From Enoplolaimus lenunculus (Eukaryota > Nematoda > Enoplea > Enoplida > Thoracostomopsidae), in NCBI GenBank assembly GCA_030248215.1, contig JASANG010001502.1:62001-126000 (forward strand): 64,000 nt of DNA. The letters are read 5' to 3'. The notes beneath the pieces were generated by a model that worked only from the letters and a program-made list of their open reading frames with translations, searched no databases and was not told the DNA's origin. Both the position numbers and the translations under genes were made by a program. Within the stretch, counting starts at the first letter, position 1. Each line of letters opens with the position of its first letter. Shown here piece after piece: positions 25,801-33,471 of the stretch.

Positions 25801-28800
25801 GTAGGTAAAAACGCAACACGCGTTAAGTACAGTCTCTAAACCCTAATTAGAGTCCATAAATGTCTATTATCCCTAATTGTAGTGCATAAATGACTCCAGG
25901 ACCAAATAAAGTTGAGTTCGACACTTCAAAGCGTACTTAAGTTATGAAAGCAACATTCCAAAGCATAACATTGCATTATCGCTCAAGCTTTTGATACAAG
26001 ACAAAGAAACGTTTAATTCAAAGGGTAATCGCAGCACCGGATATATCAGTAACGAAGGGTGACGAAGGGCGGGTTGAAAATAAATAACAGGCCGTAACCG
26101 AATAACAGGGTGGGTACCCTCTGTAGAAGCCAAATAAATATCAGTCCCCGTCTTATTCGGGTCACTACAGTAGTTTGTGTAATAACGTCATTAAACTTCT
26201 AGTTTATTTGCAATATTTGCGTCCAAATAACAAACGTTTAACAGACAACGAATTGTTTTAATACAACAGGATACCCGTTTAAGAACCGAACAATTTCTGA
26301 GCTCAAACTCCCTGAGCCGTATTTTTGCATCTGCTCGTAAAAGTGAAACAACACATTTTTTAAAGGCAATGTGTGCCCTGGTGAAATCAGGTGATGCAGA
26401 CGCCATCGTACGATTCGCGACACGCGCTGGCAAACGTGAAACCGAAATTAAAATAATGGCCGGAAATTTTCTACAAACTGGTGCCGACTGGCATCGCAAA
26501 CCAGAATATCGTGACAAGATTCGTAGCTTTTATGAATCTGCGGACGCTTGGATTCATTTGGCCGGATTTTATGATGCATGCGCTCAAGTAAGCAACACTT
26601 TAAACTGCAATGAATTGGTTAAATCAGCTCAGTTTGCGAGTTAGTTATTTCTGAGTTAATATTACCAGTAAACATTAAGTCAACCTGAATTGAGTTTTCA
26701 CTCTGAGTCAAGTTGGCTTCGGGTCAGTTAATTAATTTAACGCAGGATGAGTTGAATCAACTCTGAAATCGGAGTTTTGACAGTCCTAACTCAGACTGAT
26801 TGATTGAACTCATTCTGAGTTAAAATAAACTCACTAGTATTTACAATAAATTTTAACAGATGACTGAATAATTTTCCGTTCGTTCGGAGAATATTCGGTG
26901 TTAATGTTCTTATCTTCAGAACACTTGATATTAAACAAAAAAATGCATATTTTCGAATGACAAATTATAATCTCCTTCCTCATTGTTTTTTATTAAACTC
27001 AGAAATTATGAAGTTTAGGGAGAAAGTTGAACAAAATTTTATTCTGCTTGGTAATTATTGATTGATCTGAAACCGAACTGGGCCCAGGTATAGAACAGGG
27101 CCGGAACAGTAGTATAAGCATATTCCTAAGCCTAAGCCTAAACCTAAGCCTAACCCAAAACGTATGGATGAGTGTATTCCTAAGCCTAAGCCTAACCCAA
27201 AGCGTATGGATAAGCGTATTCCTAAGCCTAAGCCTAAGCCTAAGCCTAAGCGTAAGGATAAGCGTATTCCTAGGCCTAAGTCTAAGCCTAACCCAAAGCG
27301 TATGGATGAGCGTATTCCTAAGCCTAAGCCTGAGCCTAAGCCTAAGCAAAAAAATAGTCTAAAGCTTAAACAGTCTCTACTATAGCCCATCCGGAAAACG
27401 ATCCGGCCCTGTTCTATACTTGGGACTGAGGATTATAGATAGGTTCATGGGGCATTTGCTGTCCACCCACTTCCGTGTACTATGCCAAACAGCATCGGTT
27501 TCATATTTGTTTAATGTCTAGTAACAAAATTTAACACCATTCAACTCAGGGCTGCTATCTGCGTCGAATAAGTGATAAATAATGAATTTTTTCGGTCGCA
27601 AGGGATTTTACAAACCTCAAAATATAGATTTTTTACAAATTTAAATTTGATTTGGAACGATCAGGCGAGGATATAAAGTAGCTCAATTCAGCAAAACAAT
27701 GTTCATATCCAGACGTTTTTGGGCGAACGCGGGCTGGGTGACAACCGAAAACGCGTGACTTTTTTCAGGCTGAAATCGACGATGACCACAACTACAACCG
27801 TGCGCTGAGCTATTTACAAGATGCGCAGGATACCTTTTCAAAACTACCCGCAACCCAGCGAGACTCCGAAACTGCGACGCAACGGCGTAAAGAGATTACT
27901 TCGAAAGCAAACGCGATAAGTCAATTTATTCAAATTCAGAAGTAAGTTTTGTACCTCAATAAATTACTTTAAATTGGTTGCATTTTGGTTTTCGGGTTGG
28001 CTGATTCAATTGCTGAAAACGCGACGCTGTAGCTGGTTACTTTCAACGAGCCTTTGACAATCGAGAGACAGACCTGTATCCTAGTAGTGAAAATGAACAG
28101 TACAATATGGGTGTGTTTTTTACAGTTTCTGTAATCACATAGCTAAGGATTCGGCTTTTGATAGTTCGTAAGTTTAATATTTTAGTTGCAAGAGGTGGAA
28201 ACTGAATTACAAGTGTTGCCTTGACTTTAAAAGAATCTTTTGAAATGGTATTCTAGAAGATGTATAGTAGTTGCAACCGTCGTACATCAATAGAACAGGT
28301 TCCAGAGCCAAACGTCTCGAAATATTTCTATCTTCAGCATTGAGTTTAAGCTTATGCACCAGGTTGAAACCACGGGCGTATTCCAGGGAAAAGATATCGA
28401 GTATTACATTGTCTACTGAATGTTTTTCAGACCAGAAAAAAAGACACTTTGGTTTTTTGAAATTTTGAATTTTAAAGGTCAAACCGTTTTTACATAAAAT
28501 TTTATATCCTGACGAAATATAATTTTGGCTACGCTTTTCGATAAACGGCAAAAGTTACGCCTAAACTGATCTCTGAAAAATGTTTCTAGTTTGTACGAAA
28601 GCGATCCAGCAGAAGCGATCAAGCAAGCTCAGCATTTAACTCATAAGCTGGGCGTGAACGAAGCTGTGCGTCTTGGTGATATTTATGCGTTACTTATTAA
28701 ACACAGCGCGTCGAAACAGAATTTCAAAAAGGTATCGGTTGGCACTGAATTCGCAAAACTTTTAATTGGTCTTTAAGGATAAGTTTTTCTTTTAAAACTT

Positions 28801-29571
28801 TATCACATGAATATTTTCTATTTCATCTGAAATCTAATCTCAAGCTGTTTTTCGAACGTAGAGACTCGAGCGGTTGCTATCTACGTATGAAAATAGGAAC
28901 ACTGAATAAATAGGCCCGCAGTCAGCTCACATTGCTGGGGGTTGCTAAACAATTTTCCGGAGGGCATGCAAGGATTTTTGGTGACTTTTATTAGCAAGAT
29001 TAAAAGTGTGGAGGAAGGCAAAATTGATCCAAGGGAGGCTGATCCCCATCACCGATCTGGCTACAGGCCCGACTAAAAACCACCGAATTTGGTTTCTACG
29101 TTACACTTGCCTATGTTGTTGCTTCTGCAATTCTACTGTGCGATTTGAACGTGTAATTTTTTATCGAAAATAGCTTCTCTGAACTTTATGTTGTACTTTA
29201 TTCAAACTGTGCTGTATAATTTAACGTGAAAAACACAATTGCATTTCCAAAAACACGAATGTAAAAATGTTGAAAAATAGTTTAATTTTAAGCATATTTG
29301 TTTTTAGGCATTGCATTATATAGACGAATTTCGAACTAAAATGCCATCAGCCGATATTTCGACATTTGTCGACACAAAAACACTAAACTCAATTAGCGCT
29401 AGTCAAAATTTTGGAGCTAATTTAGCATCCGGTAGAGGTGCCGGAACCGGACAAAACCCCTTGGATGACGGTGGTGAAGCTAATGATGATACCGTGCAAG
29501 AATCGAACGCTCTTCAACGCCGATTGCGACCGAAAGATGGTGAAGGCAAAAATGACTGGCTAAATGTGTAG
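4859..29571 (+). CDS. IFT140: IFT140, intraflagellar transport complex A subunit (25 exons, 5' end outside window)
   Basis: IFT140 is a core subunit of IFT-A, which carries cargo from the tip back to the base of the cilium. Exons: 4859-4965, 5792-5916, 6539-6631, 8257-8440, 9206-9297, 11875-12002, 12364-12481, 13161-13239, 14010-14218, 14439-14570, 15183-15403, 16038-16221, 17323-17406, 19349-19455, 20595-20690, 21486-21618, 22160-22303, 22479-22607, 22869-23051, 23849-23930, 24433-24554, 26366-26587, 27769-27941, 28590-28731, 29308-29571 (TAG 29569-29571). All junction phases agree and the total is 1183 codons plus stop. The first nine or ten exons are the C-terminal half of the WD40 region; the rest is the TPR-like helical region. 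Landmarks match vertebrate IFT140: [54 protein letters not shown]-like [10 protein letters not shown], and [10 protein letters not shown]. About 320 N-terminal residues lie off the left edge. Acceptors of exons 9 and 20 (TTGAG, TTTGAG) were chosen by phase and alignment; the others are ordinary GT-AG. Confidence 0.95.
5998..6360. mobile_element. MITE family B, copy 1
   Basis: The ends match family B (TTGACCCGAATA at the left, CTTATTCGGGTCACTA at the right), and the middle carries the family landmark 'CGCATAAATGACTCCAG'-like sequence. It is somewhat shorter than the ~430-bp copies. It lies in the intron between exons 2 and 3 of IFT140. Small minus-strand ORFs here are just the repeat. Confidence 0.8.
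6781..7043 (+). mobile_element. MITE family C, complete copy with TTAA duplication and internal tRNA-Gly-like sequence
   Basis: The element is 263 bp, flanked by TTAA at 6777-6780 and 7044-7047. Ends are inverted: CCCCTTCTCACAT at the left and ATGTGAGAAAGGG at the right. TTAA target plus CCC/GGG termini is the piggyBac pattern. Near the left end is a short palindrome (TTGCCTATAGGCAA). At 6931-7012 there is a tRNA-like stretch with an A-box-like TAGCTGAGTGGTGA, an anticodon-loop region CGCCTCCCAC as in tRNA-Gly(CCC), and a B-box-like GAGTTCGAATCC. There is no protein coding capacity. Confidence 0.9.
6931..7012 (+). other. tRNA-Gly(CCC)-like segment inside MITE C
   Basis: A-box-like and B-box-like blocks are intact and spaced as in a tRNA gene, and the loop region resembles tRNA-Gly with anticodon CCC. 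The acceptor and T stems no longer pair well, so it is unlikely to make a working tRNA. It could act as a Pol III promoter. The same segment is present in the other C copies at 7684-8108, 11601-11861, 38789-39043 and 51745-51908. Confidence 0.6.
7215..7393 (-). mobile_element. MITE family A1, reverse orientation
   Basis: Termini are the A1 type (ATGTATAGAACAGG at one end, CCTGTTCTACACATGGGC at the other). The middle holds TTAGGC-like hexamers (GCTTAGGCTTACGCTTAGG) and the family core AGTCAGTTTAAGCTTTAGAC. Non-coding; intron of IFT140. Confidence 0.85.
7542..8156 (+). mobile_element. MITE family A1 interrupted by MITE C
   Basis: An A1 element (left end GGCCCATGTATAGTACAGGG, right end CCTGTTTTATACATGGGCC) split by a family C insertion at 7684-8108. 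Flanks GAACATTC (7534-7541) and AGACATTC (8157-8164) fit an imperfect 8-bp target duplication. Confidence 0.85.
7684..8108 (-). mobile_element. MITE family C, nested, with internal partial duplication
   Basis: Inserted into an A1 element with TTAA at 7680-7683 and 8109-8112. Reverse orientation. It is 425 bp rather than ~260 because the terminal and tRNA-like part is present twice (from 7684 and again from about 7875). This is either a second C copy fused in or a tandem internal duplication. Confidence 0.85.
8484..8612 (+). mobile_element. MITE family J, decayed copy
   Basis: Starts with GGGCCATAGCCAGCTC and continues with the family J landmarks AGCTTTTCAGGA.GG and 'TGTGGCTGAG'. The right end is not clear. 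IFT140 intron. Confidence 0.45.
9665..9857. mobile_element. fold-back MITE family I with near-perfect hairpin
   Basis: Outer inverted ends ATGCGCCGTTCACAATAA and TTATTATGACCGGCGCAT. Inside, a segment of about 39 bp from 9688 (GTCAACGGTGCCACAAAATA...) is repeated in inverse orientation up to about 9799 around a loop of some 35 bp, and part of that arm is repeated once more in direct orientation (9800-9838). A decayed relative is at 20330-20475. Confidence 0.8.
9915..11060. mobile_element. hAT-like non-autonomous element (family O), 1146 bp
   Basis: Termini are CAGGGTTTTAAC and TTCAAACCCTG, flanked by GTGTAACA (9907-9914) and GTTTAACA (11061-11068), an 8-bp duplication with one mismatch. Subterminal regions are GC-rich and inverted (CCCGGGCCAAGGCC on the left, CCCGGGCCTAGGG on the right). 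No transposase frame is present. A tRNA-derived SINE (family D) sits inside. Confidence 0.7.
10133..10395 (+). mobile_element. tRNA-related SINE, family D copy 1
   Basis: A tRNA-like head at 10275-10345 has an A-box TGGCGCAGTGG and a B-box GAGTTCGATCCC; the anticodon region (GCTTAAGG) recalls tRNA-Leu. The same ~130 bp upstream (TGTAAGC..GTGAGACATG, TATGCAA.TGCA, TGCAGTTGGAGA) and the same downstream tail (AGCTGCTTAGT) occur at 62453-62705, so the unit is a dispersed repeat, not a lone tRNA gene. Confidence 0.65.
11420..11576 (+). mobile_element. MITE family J
   Basis: Begins CCCGTAGCCAGCTGACC and contains AAAAATTTTCAGGAGG, shared with copies at 20791-20957, 28913-29070 and 56735-56880. Full copies end in the inverted form GGCTACGGGCC. 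Confidence 0.55.
11601..11861 (+). mobile_element. MITE family C, complete copy abutting IFT140 exon 6
   Basis: 261 bp with TTAA at 11597-11600 and 11862-11865 and the same CCCCTTCTCACAT / ATGTGAGAAAGGG ends. Its right end lies 13 bp before the first base of IFT140 exon 6 (11875), so the duplicated TTAA falls inside the splice acceptor tract (TTAATGTTTTCAG). Confidence 0.92.
12515..12746 (-). mobile_element. MITE family M (AACTCA-rich), copy 1
   Basis: Built from many short AACTCA/TGAGTT inverted motifs. The end reads CAACTCATTGCAATTTAAAGTG on this strand, the reverse complement of the starts at 26596 and 45676. Non-coding. Confidence 0.75.
13340..13770. repeat. ATCGGCATCGG-type repeat region in IFT140 intron 8
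   Basis: GGGATGTGTCGATTAATCGG at 13352 and repeated AAGAATCGGCATCGG units at 13688-13742. The same motifs, inverted, are at 42510-42560 and 43480-43570, so they form the ends of a dispersed element. Confidence 0.45.
14057..14331. other. IFT140 exon 9 and 3' intron (no separate gene)
   Basis: Minus-strand frames across this stretch mirror exon 9 of IFT140 and the start of the following intron; nothing supports an antisense gene. Confidence 0.6.
17507..17703 (+). mobile_element. MITE family A1 with exact 8-bp target duplication
   Basis: Left end GGCCCATGTATAGAACAG, right end CCCTGTTCTATACATAAGCC. The flanks AAAGCGAC (17499-17506 and 17704-17711) are identical, giving an 8-bp target duplication. 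Interior: CCTAAG/GCCTAA hexamers, then AAAAAAATTAGTCTAAAGC. IFT140 intron. Confidence 0.92.
18548..18880. mobile_element. MITE family L, decayed
   Basis: Shares ACCGGAACCGGAG...AAAATTT and the AAATTGCCGGAACCTTC.GCAGAAA block with the better copy at 24789-25153. Ends are eroded. Confidence 0.5.
19502..19671. mobile_element. hAT-like MITE family K with exact 8-bp duplication
   Basis: Ends CAGTGGCGGATC and GATCCGCCAGTG, flanked by identical CCAACGAG at 19494-19501 and 19672-19679. A relative without clear flanks is at 54391-54580. Non-coding, 170 bp; IFT140 intron. Confidence 0.9.
19795..20247. mobile_element. MITE family B, full-length copy
   Basis: Ends TACTGTATTGACCCGAATAA and TTATTCGGGTCACTACAGTA. 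If the outer TA is the target site the element proper starts CTGTA. About 450 bp; shares all internal landmarks (AGAGTCCGTAAGCGG, TTGTAGCGCATAAATGACT, GGATATATATCAG). The TA duplication is confirmed by the nested copy at 51103-51528. Confidence 0.9.
20330..20475. mobile_element. MITE family I, decayed copy
   Basis: Inverted segments GGCCACAAAATGTGCC and GACACATTTTGTGGCC match the hairpin arms of the copy at 9665-9857. Confidence 0.5.
20791..20957. mobile_element. MITE family J
   Basis: Ends GGCCCGTAGCGACGG and GCAGGCTACGGGC; interior contains TTAAAAATTTTAGC and GACCCTCCTGACAAC. Confidence 0.65.
20963..21090. mobile_element. MITE family H, partial
   Basis: Contains the inverted GACTC motifs (TCAAATTCGACTCATGAGTC) and TTTGTGTAGTC that define the copies at 58853-59060 and 59568-59774. 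The left end is missing; it abuts the J element. Confidence 0.6.
22640..22765. mobile_element. MITE family F, fragments
   Basis: ACAAGAGTATGCAACTG and ATTTTGTGTACATAAGAATG match family F (25408-25717, 54627-54914). Only end pieces remain. Confidence 0.4.
23635..23785 (+). mobile_element. MITE family A2
   Basis: Interior GCCTAAGCCTAGGCCTAAGCC and right end GTTCCGCCCC..ATCTTTCCATGGGCC identify subtype A2. The left end is eroded. Confidence 0.7.
24166..24365 (-). mobile_element. MITE family C relative, old
   Basis: ATATTTTCTATTTCATGTGAGA, GGTAGGATTCGAA, TCTCACGTCTTAAGAAGATTTTTACTC and GTAATAATTGTTAA.CACTGCACC follow family C in order but with heavy divergence. No clear TTAA ends. Confidence 0.5.
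24592..25215 (-). mobile_element. MITE family C relic interrupted by MITE L
   Basis: The first part (TTAATCCTTTCTCACATGAA ... TTGTAACTG) and the last part (TTTAACACTGTGCGCTATGG...) are the two halves of one C element, divided by family L at 24789-25153. Confidence 0.7.
24789..25153. mobile_element. hAT-like MITE family L, nested in a C relic
   Basis: Ends CAGGGTGCACCC and CCGGTTGTACCCTG. Flanks TTTACGAC (24781-24788) and TTTAACAC (25154-25161) fit an 8-bp duplication with two changes. Interior has TCGGAGCCGAAGCCGG and ACATTGCCAGAACTTC. Confidence 0.75.
25408..25717. mobile_element. MITE family F
   Basis: Left end AAGAGTGCATGATACAAGAG then TGTGCAACT; right end ATGCATCATACACTCTTG, the inverse. 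The other fuller copy is 54627-54914. Confidence 0.75.
25831..26172. mobile_element. MITE family B, left-truncated
   Basis: Joins the family at AGTCTCTAAACCCTAATTAG and runs to the standard right end TTATTCGGGTCACTACAGTA. The left ~90 bp are missing. Confidence 0.8.
26596..26857 (+). mobile_element. MITE family M, abutting an IFT140 splice donor
   Basis: Starts CACTTTAAACTGCAATGA, eight bases after the last base of exon 22 (26587), so the intron begins GTAAGCAA and then the element. Rich in AACTCA/TGAGTT motifs. Confidence 0.75.
27081..27425 (+). mobile_element. MITE family A1 with expanded TTAGGC array
   Basis: Left end GGCCCAGGTATAGAACAGGG, right end CCCTGTTCTATACTTGGG. The interior is expanded to about 230 bp of CCTAAG/GCCTAA hexamers broken every 30-45 bp by CGTATGGATAAGCGTATT-type linkers. 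The regular period leaves long open frames on both strands; they are not genes. Confidence 0.9.
28790..28870 (-). mobile_element. MITE family C fragment
   Basis: ATCACATGAATATTTTCTAT, TTCATCTGAAATCTAATCTCAAG and CGAACGTAGAG match one end of old family C copies. Confidence 0.45.
28913..29070. mobile_element. MITE family J
   Basis: Ends GGCCCGCAGTCAGC and GATCTGGCTACAGGCC, with AACAATTTTCCGGAGGGCAT inside. Confidence 0.65.
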
Positions 29572-29754
29572 GGAAAATTTTGTTGTTCAGTTTAACTCGA
29601 GGTGCTGAAAGAGACTGCGAGTTTTCCAACCTATTTGAGTAATAATACTTTGAGCTGTATGACGATGTGTCTAAGGTGTACAACAATCACAACAGTTCCT
29701 TGCCTCTCAGTGTAAATTGGTAATAATCGGAGTTGAGGAAAAATGGGGGTTCTG

Positions 29755-30250
29755 GCACAAAAATCACCCGGTTCGCAATAAGCAAACTAGGCTCCCAGTT
29801 CGCATTAAGCAAACTGAGATCCCAGCTCGCATTGTGCAAACTAGGATCCTAGTTCGCATTAAGCAAACTGAGATCCCAGCTCGCATTAAGCAAACTAGGG
29901 TCCCAGTTAGCATTGAAGCAAACTAGGATCCCAGTTCGCATTAAGCAAACTGAGATCCCAGCTCGCATTAAGCAAACTATGGTCCCAGTTTGCATTAAGC
30001 AAACTCGGTCCCAGTTCGCATTAAGCAAACTAGGGTCCCAGTTCGCATTAAGCAAACTGGGGTCCCAGTTCGCATGAAGCAAACTAGGATCCCAGTTCGC
30101 ATTAAGCAGACTGAGATCCCAGCTTGCATTAAGCAAACTAGGGTCCAGTTCGCATTAAGCAAACTTCGGTCCCAGTTCGCATTAAGCAAACGTAAACTAG
30201 GGTCCCAGTTCGCGTTTAAGCAAACTGGGATCCCAGTTCGCATTAAGTAA
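29755..30250. repeat. 27-bp minisatellite downstream of IFT140
   Basis: About 18 tandem units of roughly 27 bp, consensus core AACTAGGGTCCCAGTTCGCA then TTAAGC, with point changes and a few short indels between units. It begins 184 bp after the IFT140 stop, so it may lie in the 3' UTR. Because 27 is a multiple of 3, both strands have open 9-residue repeat frames; nothing else suggests coding. Confidence 0.92.
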
Positions 30251-30733
30251 GCTGAGATGATAGTTAGCATAAAACAGATCGTGTGCCTGCTTACTTTAAC
30301 AAACCAAGGGTCACAGTTCGGAACCCGCCAACTTGGGCCTTAGTCTAGTCAGACAACTGAAATCTCTCAAGCGATATGTCACAATAAAAACATTGTTGGT
30401 TTCAGTCCAATTAGCATTGATATTTATGTTATGAAATGTGTGCTATTTTGCCGTATGTGCATATATATAAGCAATGTAAAATGTAAACAGATATTACGTA
30501 TATATTGTGTTTATACACTGAGAAATAAATACAAACCAGATATATACATGGTATCTTGTTTGGTTATGTGAGTTTGTTGTTGATACAACAGTACTGTTGT
30601 GTAAAGAAAAACGTTACAGCATAAAAAAGAATTGAATTTTGTGGCGTGTGAAGACAAAAGAATTAAAACTTTTGTGTATGTAGAATAAACACAAACAGAC
30701 ATATATACTTACTGTAAAGGAAAACGGGAACAT
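30251..30733. other. no gene recognised
   Basis: AT-rich sequence between the minisatellite and the next minus-strand frame. An AATAAA hexamer near 30384 could be an IFT140 or downstream polyadenylation signal, but this is not established. Confidence 0.3.
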
Positions 30734-31480
30734 TTAGGATGTGTCATCAGTATGAGAATTACAGTGCAAATTGTTTGTAAGCTTTTGCATGATTTGACCA
30801 AGGTTTTCAGTTAGCTTCCATGACGTTTCCGGATATGTTAAAATTAGGGATGTCGTGGTTTCAACTTCTGATTGAATGGCGGCAAAGAAGTCGCATAAGA
30901 GTAGAATTCGGGGAAAATCACAGCGCTCTTTGGAGCAACACAATATAATAGCAGCGAGTTCGATATTATGATCTGGGTTCTTGCTATTTATCGCATTGGT
31001 GAAAATTTTTGTGTAGGCAGTGTATAGTGCGCGAATATGCATTATTAAAGCTCGCTGAAATGCTTTGTATATATCCGTTACAACGGACACGGTGTTAAGT
31101 GCAAGAACAATATTTATGTTTTTTAGTTTCTCATCATTCTTTAAACAATCGGATAGATTATTTGATGCGTTTGTAAGGTTTCTGACTGAAGTTACAGCCA
31201 AGTTGAGTGTATTCTGGAACCTGCTTGGTTGTATAATTTGTAGTCGACGTTGCGTACATGATTTGGGAATGTGTTTAAAATATTTTTGAAGTTCTGTGCC
31301 GCAAAAACGTATAATTGTTCTTTCAACAGCGTACTCGAGGTTTATACATTAGCAATTGTAGTACATTCTGCAGTCAGGGCATCAGGAAGCGTTGATTTTA
31401 GAGTTGTAAAGGTGTCAGTGTGAAGGGTAATTTCCGTTTCAGCTTGACTTGTTTCCGCAAGATTTTTTGGTAATGCTAGA
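30734..31480 (-). CDS. unrecognised protein, 3' exons (possibly broken)
   Basis: A minus-strand frame from about 31335 to the stop at 30734 reads as a credible helical protein: ...YAVERTIIRFCGTELQKYF..., then ITNASNN-like NLTNASNN, CCSKERCDFPRILLLC, ending NSHTDDTS. An upstream exon at about 31351-31480 (acceptor TTATTCTAG) reads LPKNLAETSQAETEIT... and then AECTTIAN in another frame. The two frames meet at about 31345-31350 with no room for an intron, so there is either a one-base indel (decay or assembly error) or a misread junction. No family was recognised. Confidence 0.45.
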
Positions 31481-31607
31481 ATAAAATTATTTTGATACAT
31501 TTTGATTGAAAACTTTATGGCTGTAACTTAAACAAGCAACCTCCCCCCCCCAACTATGTTTAAAAACACGAACCTGATTTGTTTCGCGAATACAAATTGT
31601 TTGTATT

Positions 31608-32217
31608 GTTCGTCTCAAATAAATTGAATTGCTTAAACATTTGCGGTGGTGCTGATTCTCTTTCTTTTATTGCATGCATTTGCGTTGCTAGTGACAAGTT
31701 TTTTGGCAATTTTCCTGTGAAGTGACTGAACGAATTTATTGCAAGAAAACTTCGGATGCAGGGGAACCACGCTCTTTGCTTGTTACTGGAAATGTCTTTG
31801 CAGAGTTTTAATTTGGTTCTAAACGATATGACAGCGAACTATTATTTAAATCATTAAAATTCTTAAAGCATTTATTATACTTTTGTTTCATCCCACGTTT
31901 TGAAAGCAATGTTTCGTTATTATATTCCATGTTAAGCGCGCAACCTAATGTTGAGTTAAGGAATGCATGAAAAATGTTTTTCTTTGGCACAAGGGGATAG
32001 ACTTCCAGCATTCTGTTGTATTAATCAAACATAAAGTTAACAGTTTCTCGATATCGCTCAAAATTGCAATTTGAATATCTGGGCCAGGTGATTTAAAGCG
32101 CTCAGCGTATTTTGAAAGTAACTGCACGGTGTTGTCCCCGTTTCCAAATACGACACAAATTAAGTGGTGCAAATAAAAACTATTACGGCACATTGTTAGT
32201 GTTTTAATTCTAGCCAT
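31608..32217 (-). CDS. unrecognised protein, 5' exons of the same minus-strand gene
   Basis: ATG at 32217 opens a frame MARIKTLTMCRNSFYLHHL... with VFGNGDNTVQLL and SPGPDIQIAILSDIEKLLTL, ending with INTTECWK at about 32005. A second coding block from about 31826 or 31838 to 31608 reads KLKLCKDISSNKQRAWFPC..., and its end phase matches the exon at about 31480 (split GCA codon). An intron from 32005 to 31827 is phase-consistent but has a weak donor. Helical, with no signal peptide and no family recognised. Confidence 0.4.
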
Positions 32218-32548
32218 TAAACTTGGTTATAAAATATTGTGTGGGCAATAATAATAATAATAATAATAAAATTCGTTGTAAACAAAAAGTGGCGCAGATT
32301 ATGAATTCTATAAGGTAAAGAAAAACGGTTTAGTATCAACTTTACAGTGTGGATAGGTTTGCTTTATCCGTGCTTGTATTTTATATTGAAATGATACACA
32401 TGCCATTGCGAAGATACCATACCATTGCATATAAACACAAACCAAAAAACAGCTAAATCTAGTGAATGATTCAATTTTGCGCATAATAAAAGGTTCTATA
32501 TTTTCCATAAAACTGGCAAAAAGTTTTGCATTATGTTTTTAATTACAG

Positions 32549-32754
32549 CGCGGCTGACTTTTGGGATTCTTTCGCAACAAGTGAATTCTGCGCCCACATC
32601 GTCATCAAAAGATAAAGGTTTAGTTCGACATATGCCTGTGGTTACAACAGCGGCAGTGAAACAAATGAGCACTGCGCCGACGCAGCAATATGTTACGGCC
32701 AGTGAATCACTTACTGGAACCTCAAGTCATGATAAACGCCGGTTTCGTATTTGA
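32549..32754 (+). CDS. possible terminal exon, Ser/Thr-rich C-terminus
   Basis: After a good acceptor (TTTTTAATTACAG at 32536-32548) a frame of 68 codons reads LSQQVNSAPTSSSKDKG..., then QMSTAPTQQYVTASESLTG, ending RRFRI and TGA. Alternatively an ATG at 32533 starts a 73-residue protein. No partner exons were identified. Confidence 0.3.
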
Positions 32755-32854
32755 AACTATGCTTATTGGTCCGCTTTGCTCATATCGTTCATGTTCACCC
32801 GTTTAATCGAACCCGAAGTTCTGGACACCAAAACTAATTTATTGACGACTTTTT

Positions 32855-33014
32855 GACCAATGTAATAGACAGGACCGTAATAGTATAAGCATATTCATAA
32901 GCCTATGTCTTAGCATAAGCCTAAGGCCTATCCAAAAAATTAGTGTAAAACTTAAACTTAGTCTGCCACTGTCCCGTAGAAAAACGTTCCGTGCCTTATC
33001 TTTATACAGTGGCC
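32855..33014 (+). mobile_element. MITE family A2
   Basis: AATAGTATAAGCATATTCAT, CATAAGCCTAAGGCC and right end GTTCCGTGCCTTATC...GTGGCC. Fairly diverged. Confidence 0.65.
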
Positions 33015-33336
33015 AGTTGTTTGAACCAAATGTGTCATTGAAATGACTGTCAATTTAAAAACTTAGCACTAAAACAAAACATGGTTCCGGCTTTAGATAG
33101 TGCCAACTAAACTTGAGGTCGAATTCGGCTACTAACCGGTACGTTTACTATTTGTTCCTCTAACAAAATACTTTTCAGGACATAATTTACTGTGCTCACC
33201 CACCGCTTCCAATTGATTTCTCACATCCAAAGCGTATAAATCAACCATAGCAGTTGATGTCATATTTATAGCTGTATCAACCAAAACCAGGTTCGCTAGA
33301 TATGTTACATCGAAAGCTGCATATTTATATTATTAA

Positions 33337-33400
33337 AGCTGGAACGCCCCACATATGTGTTTTGGGTATCGTTCCTGCAAAGGAATAAACAAAGCTTTGT
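33337..33400 (+). repeat. family P arm (ACGCCCCACATA repeat)
   Basis: TTAAAGCTGGAACGCCCCAC then ATATGTGTTTTGGGTA. The same block recurs at 37337 and 46998 and inverted at about 49650, the last three next to the membrane-protein genes. Confidence 0.6.
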
Positions 33401-33471
33401 CAATATACGATAGAGTAAAGCATATATTTTTAAGTCAGCGTTCTGGTACAAGTTGTACGTAAAGATTCACT

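Noticed and set aside
27055-27390. Arg/Leu-rich or Lys/Pro-rich frames on both strands
   Set aside because: By-products of the TTAGGC hexamer array of a family A MITE.
29849-30136. Long minus-strand frame with 9-residue NANWDPSLL-type repeats
   Set aside because: It lies wholly in the 27-bp minisatellite; the unit length being a multiple of three keeps both strands open.
29755-30250. CRISPR-like array
   Set aside because: Direct head-to-tail repeats with no unique spacers, in a eukaryotic genome.
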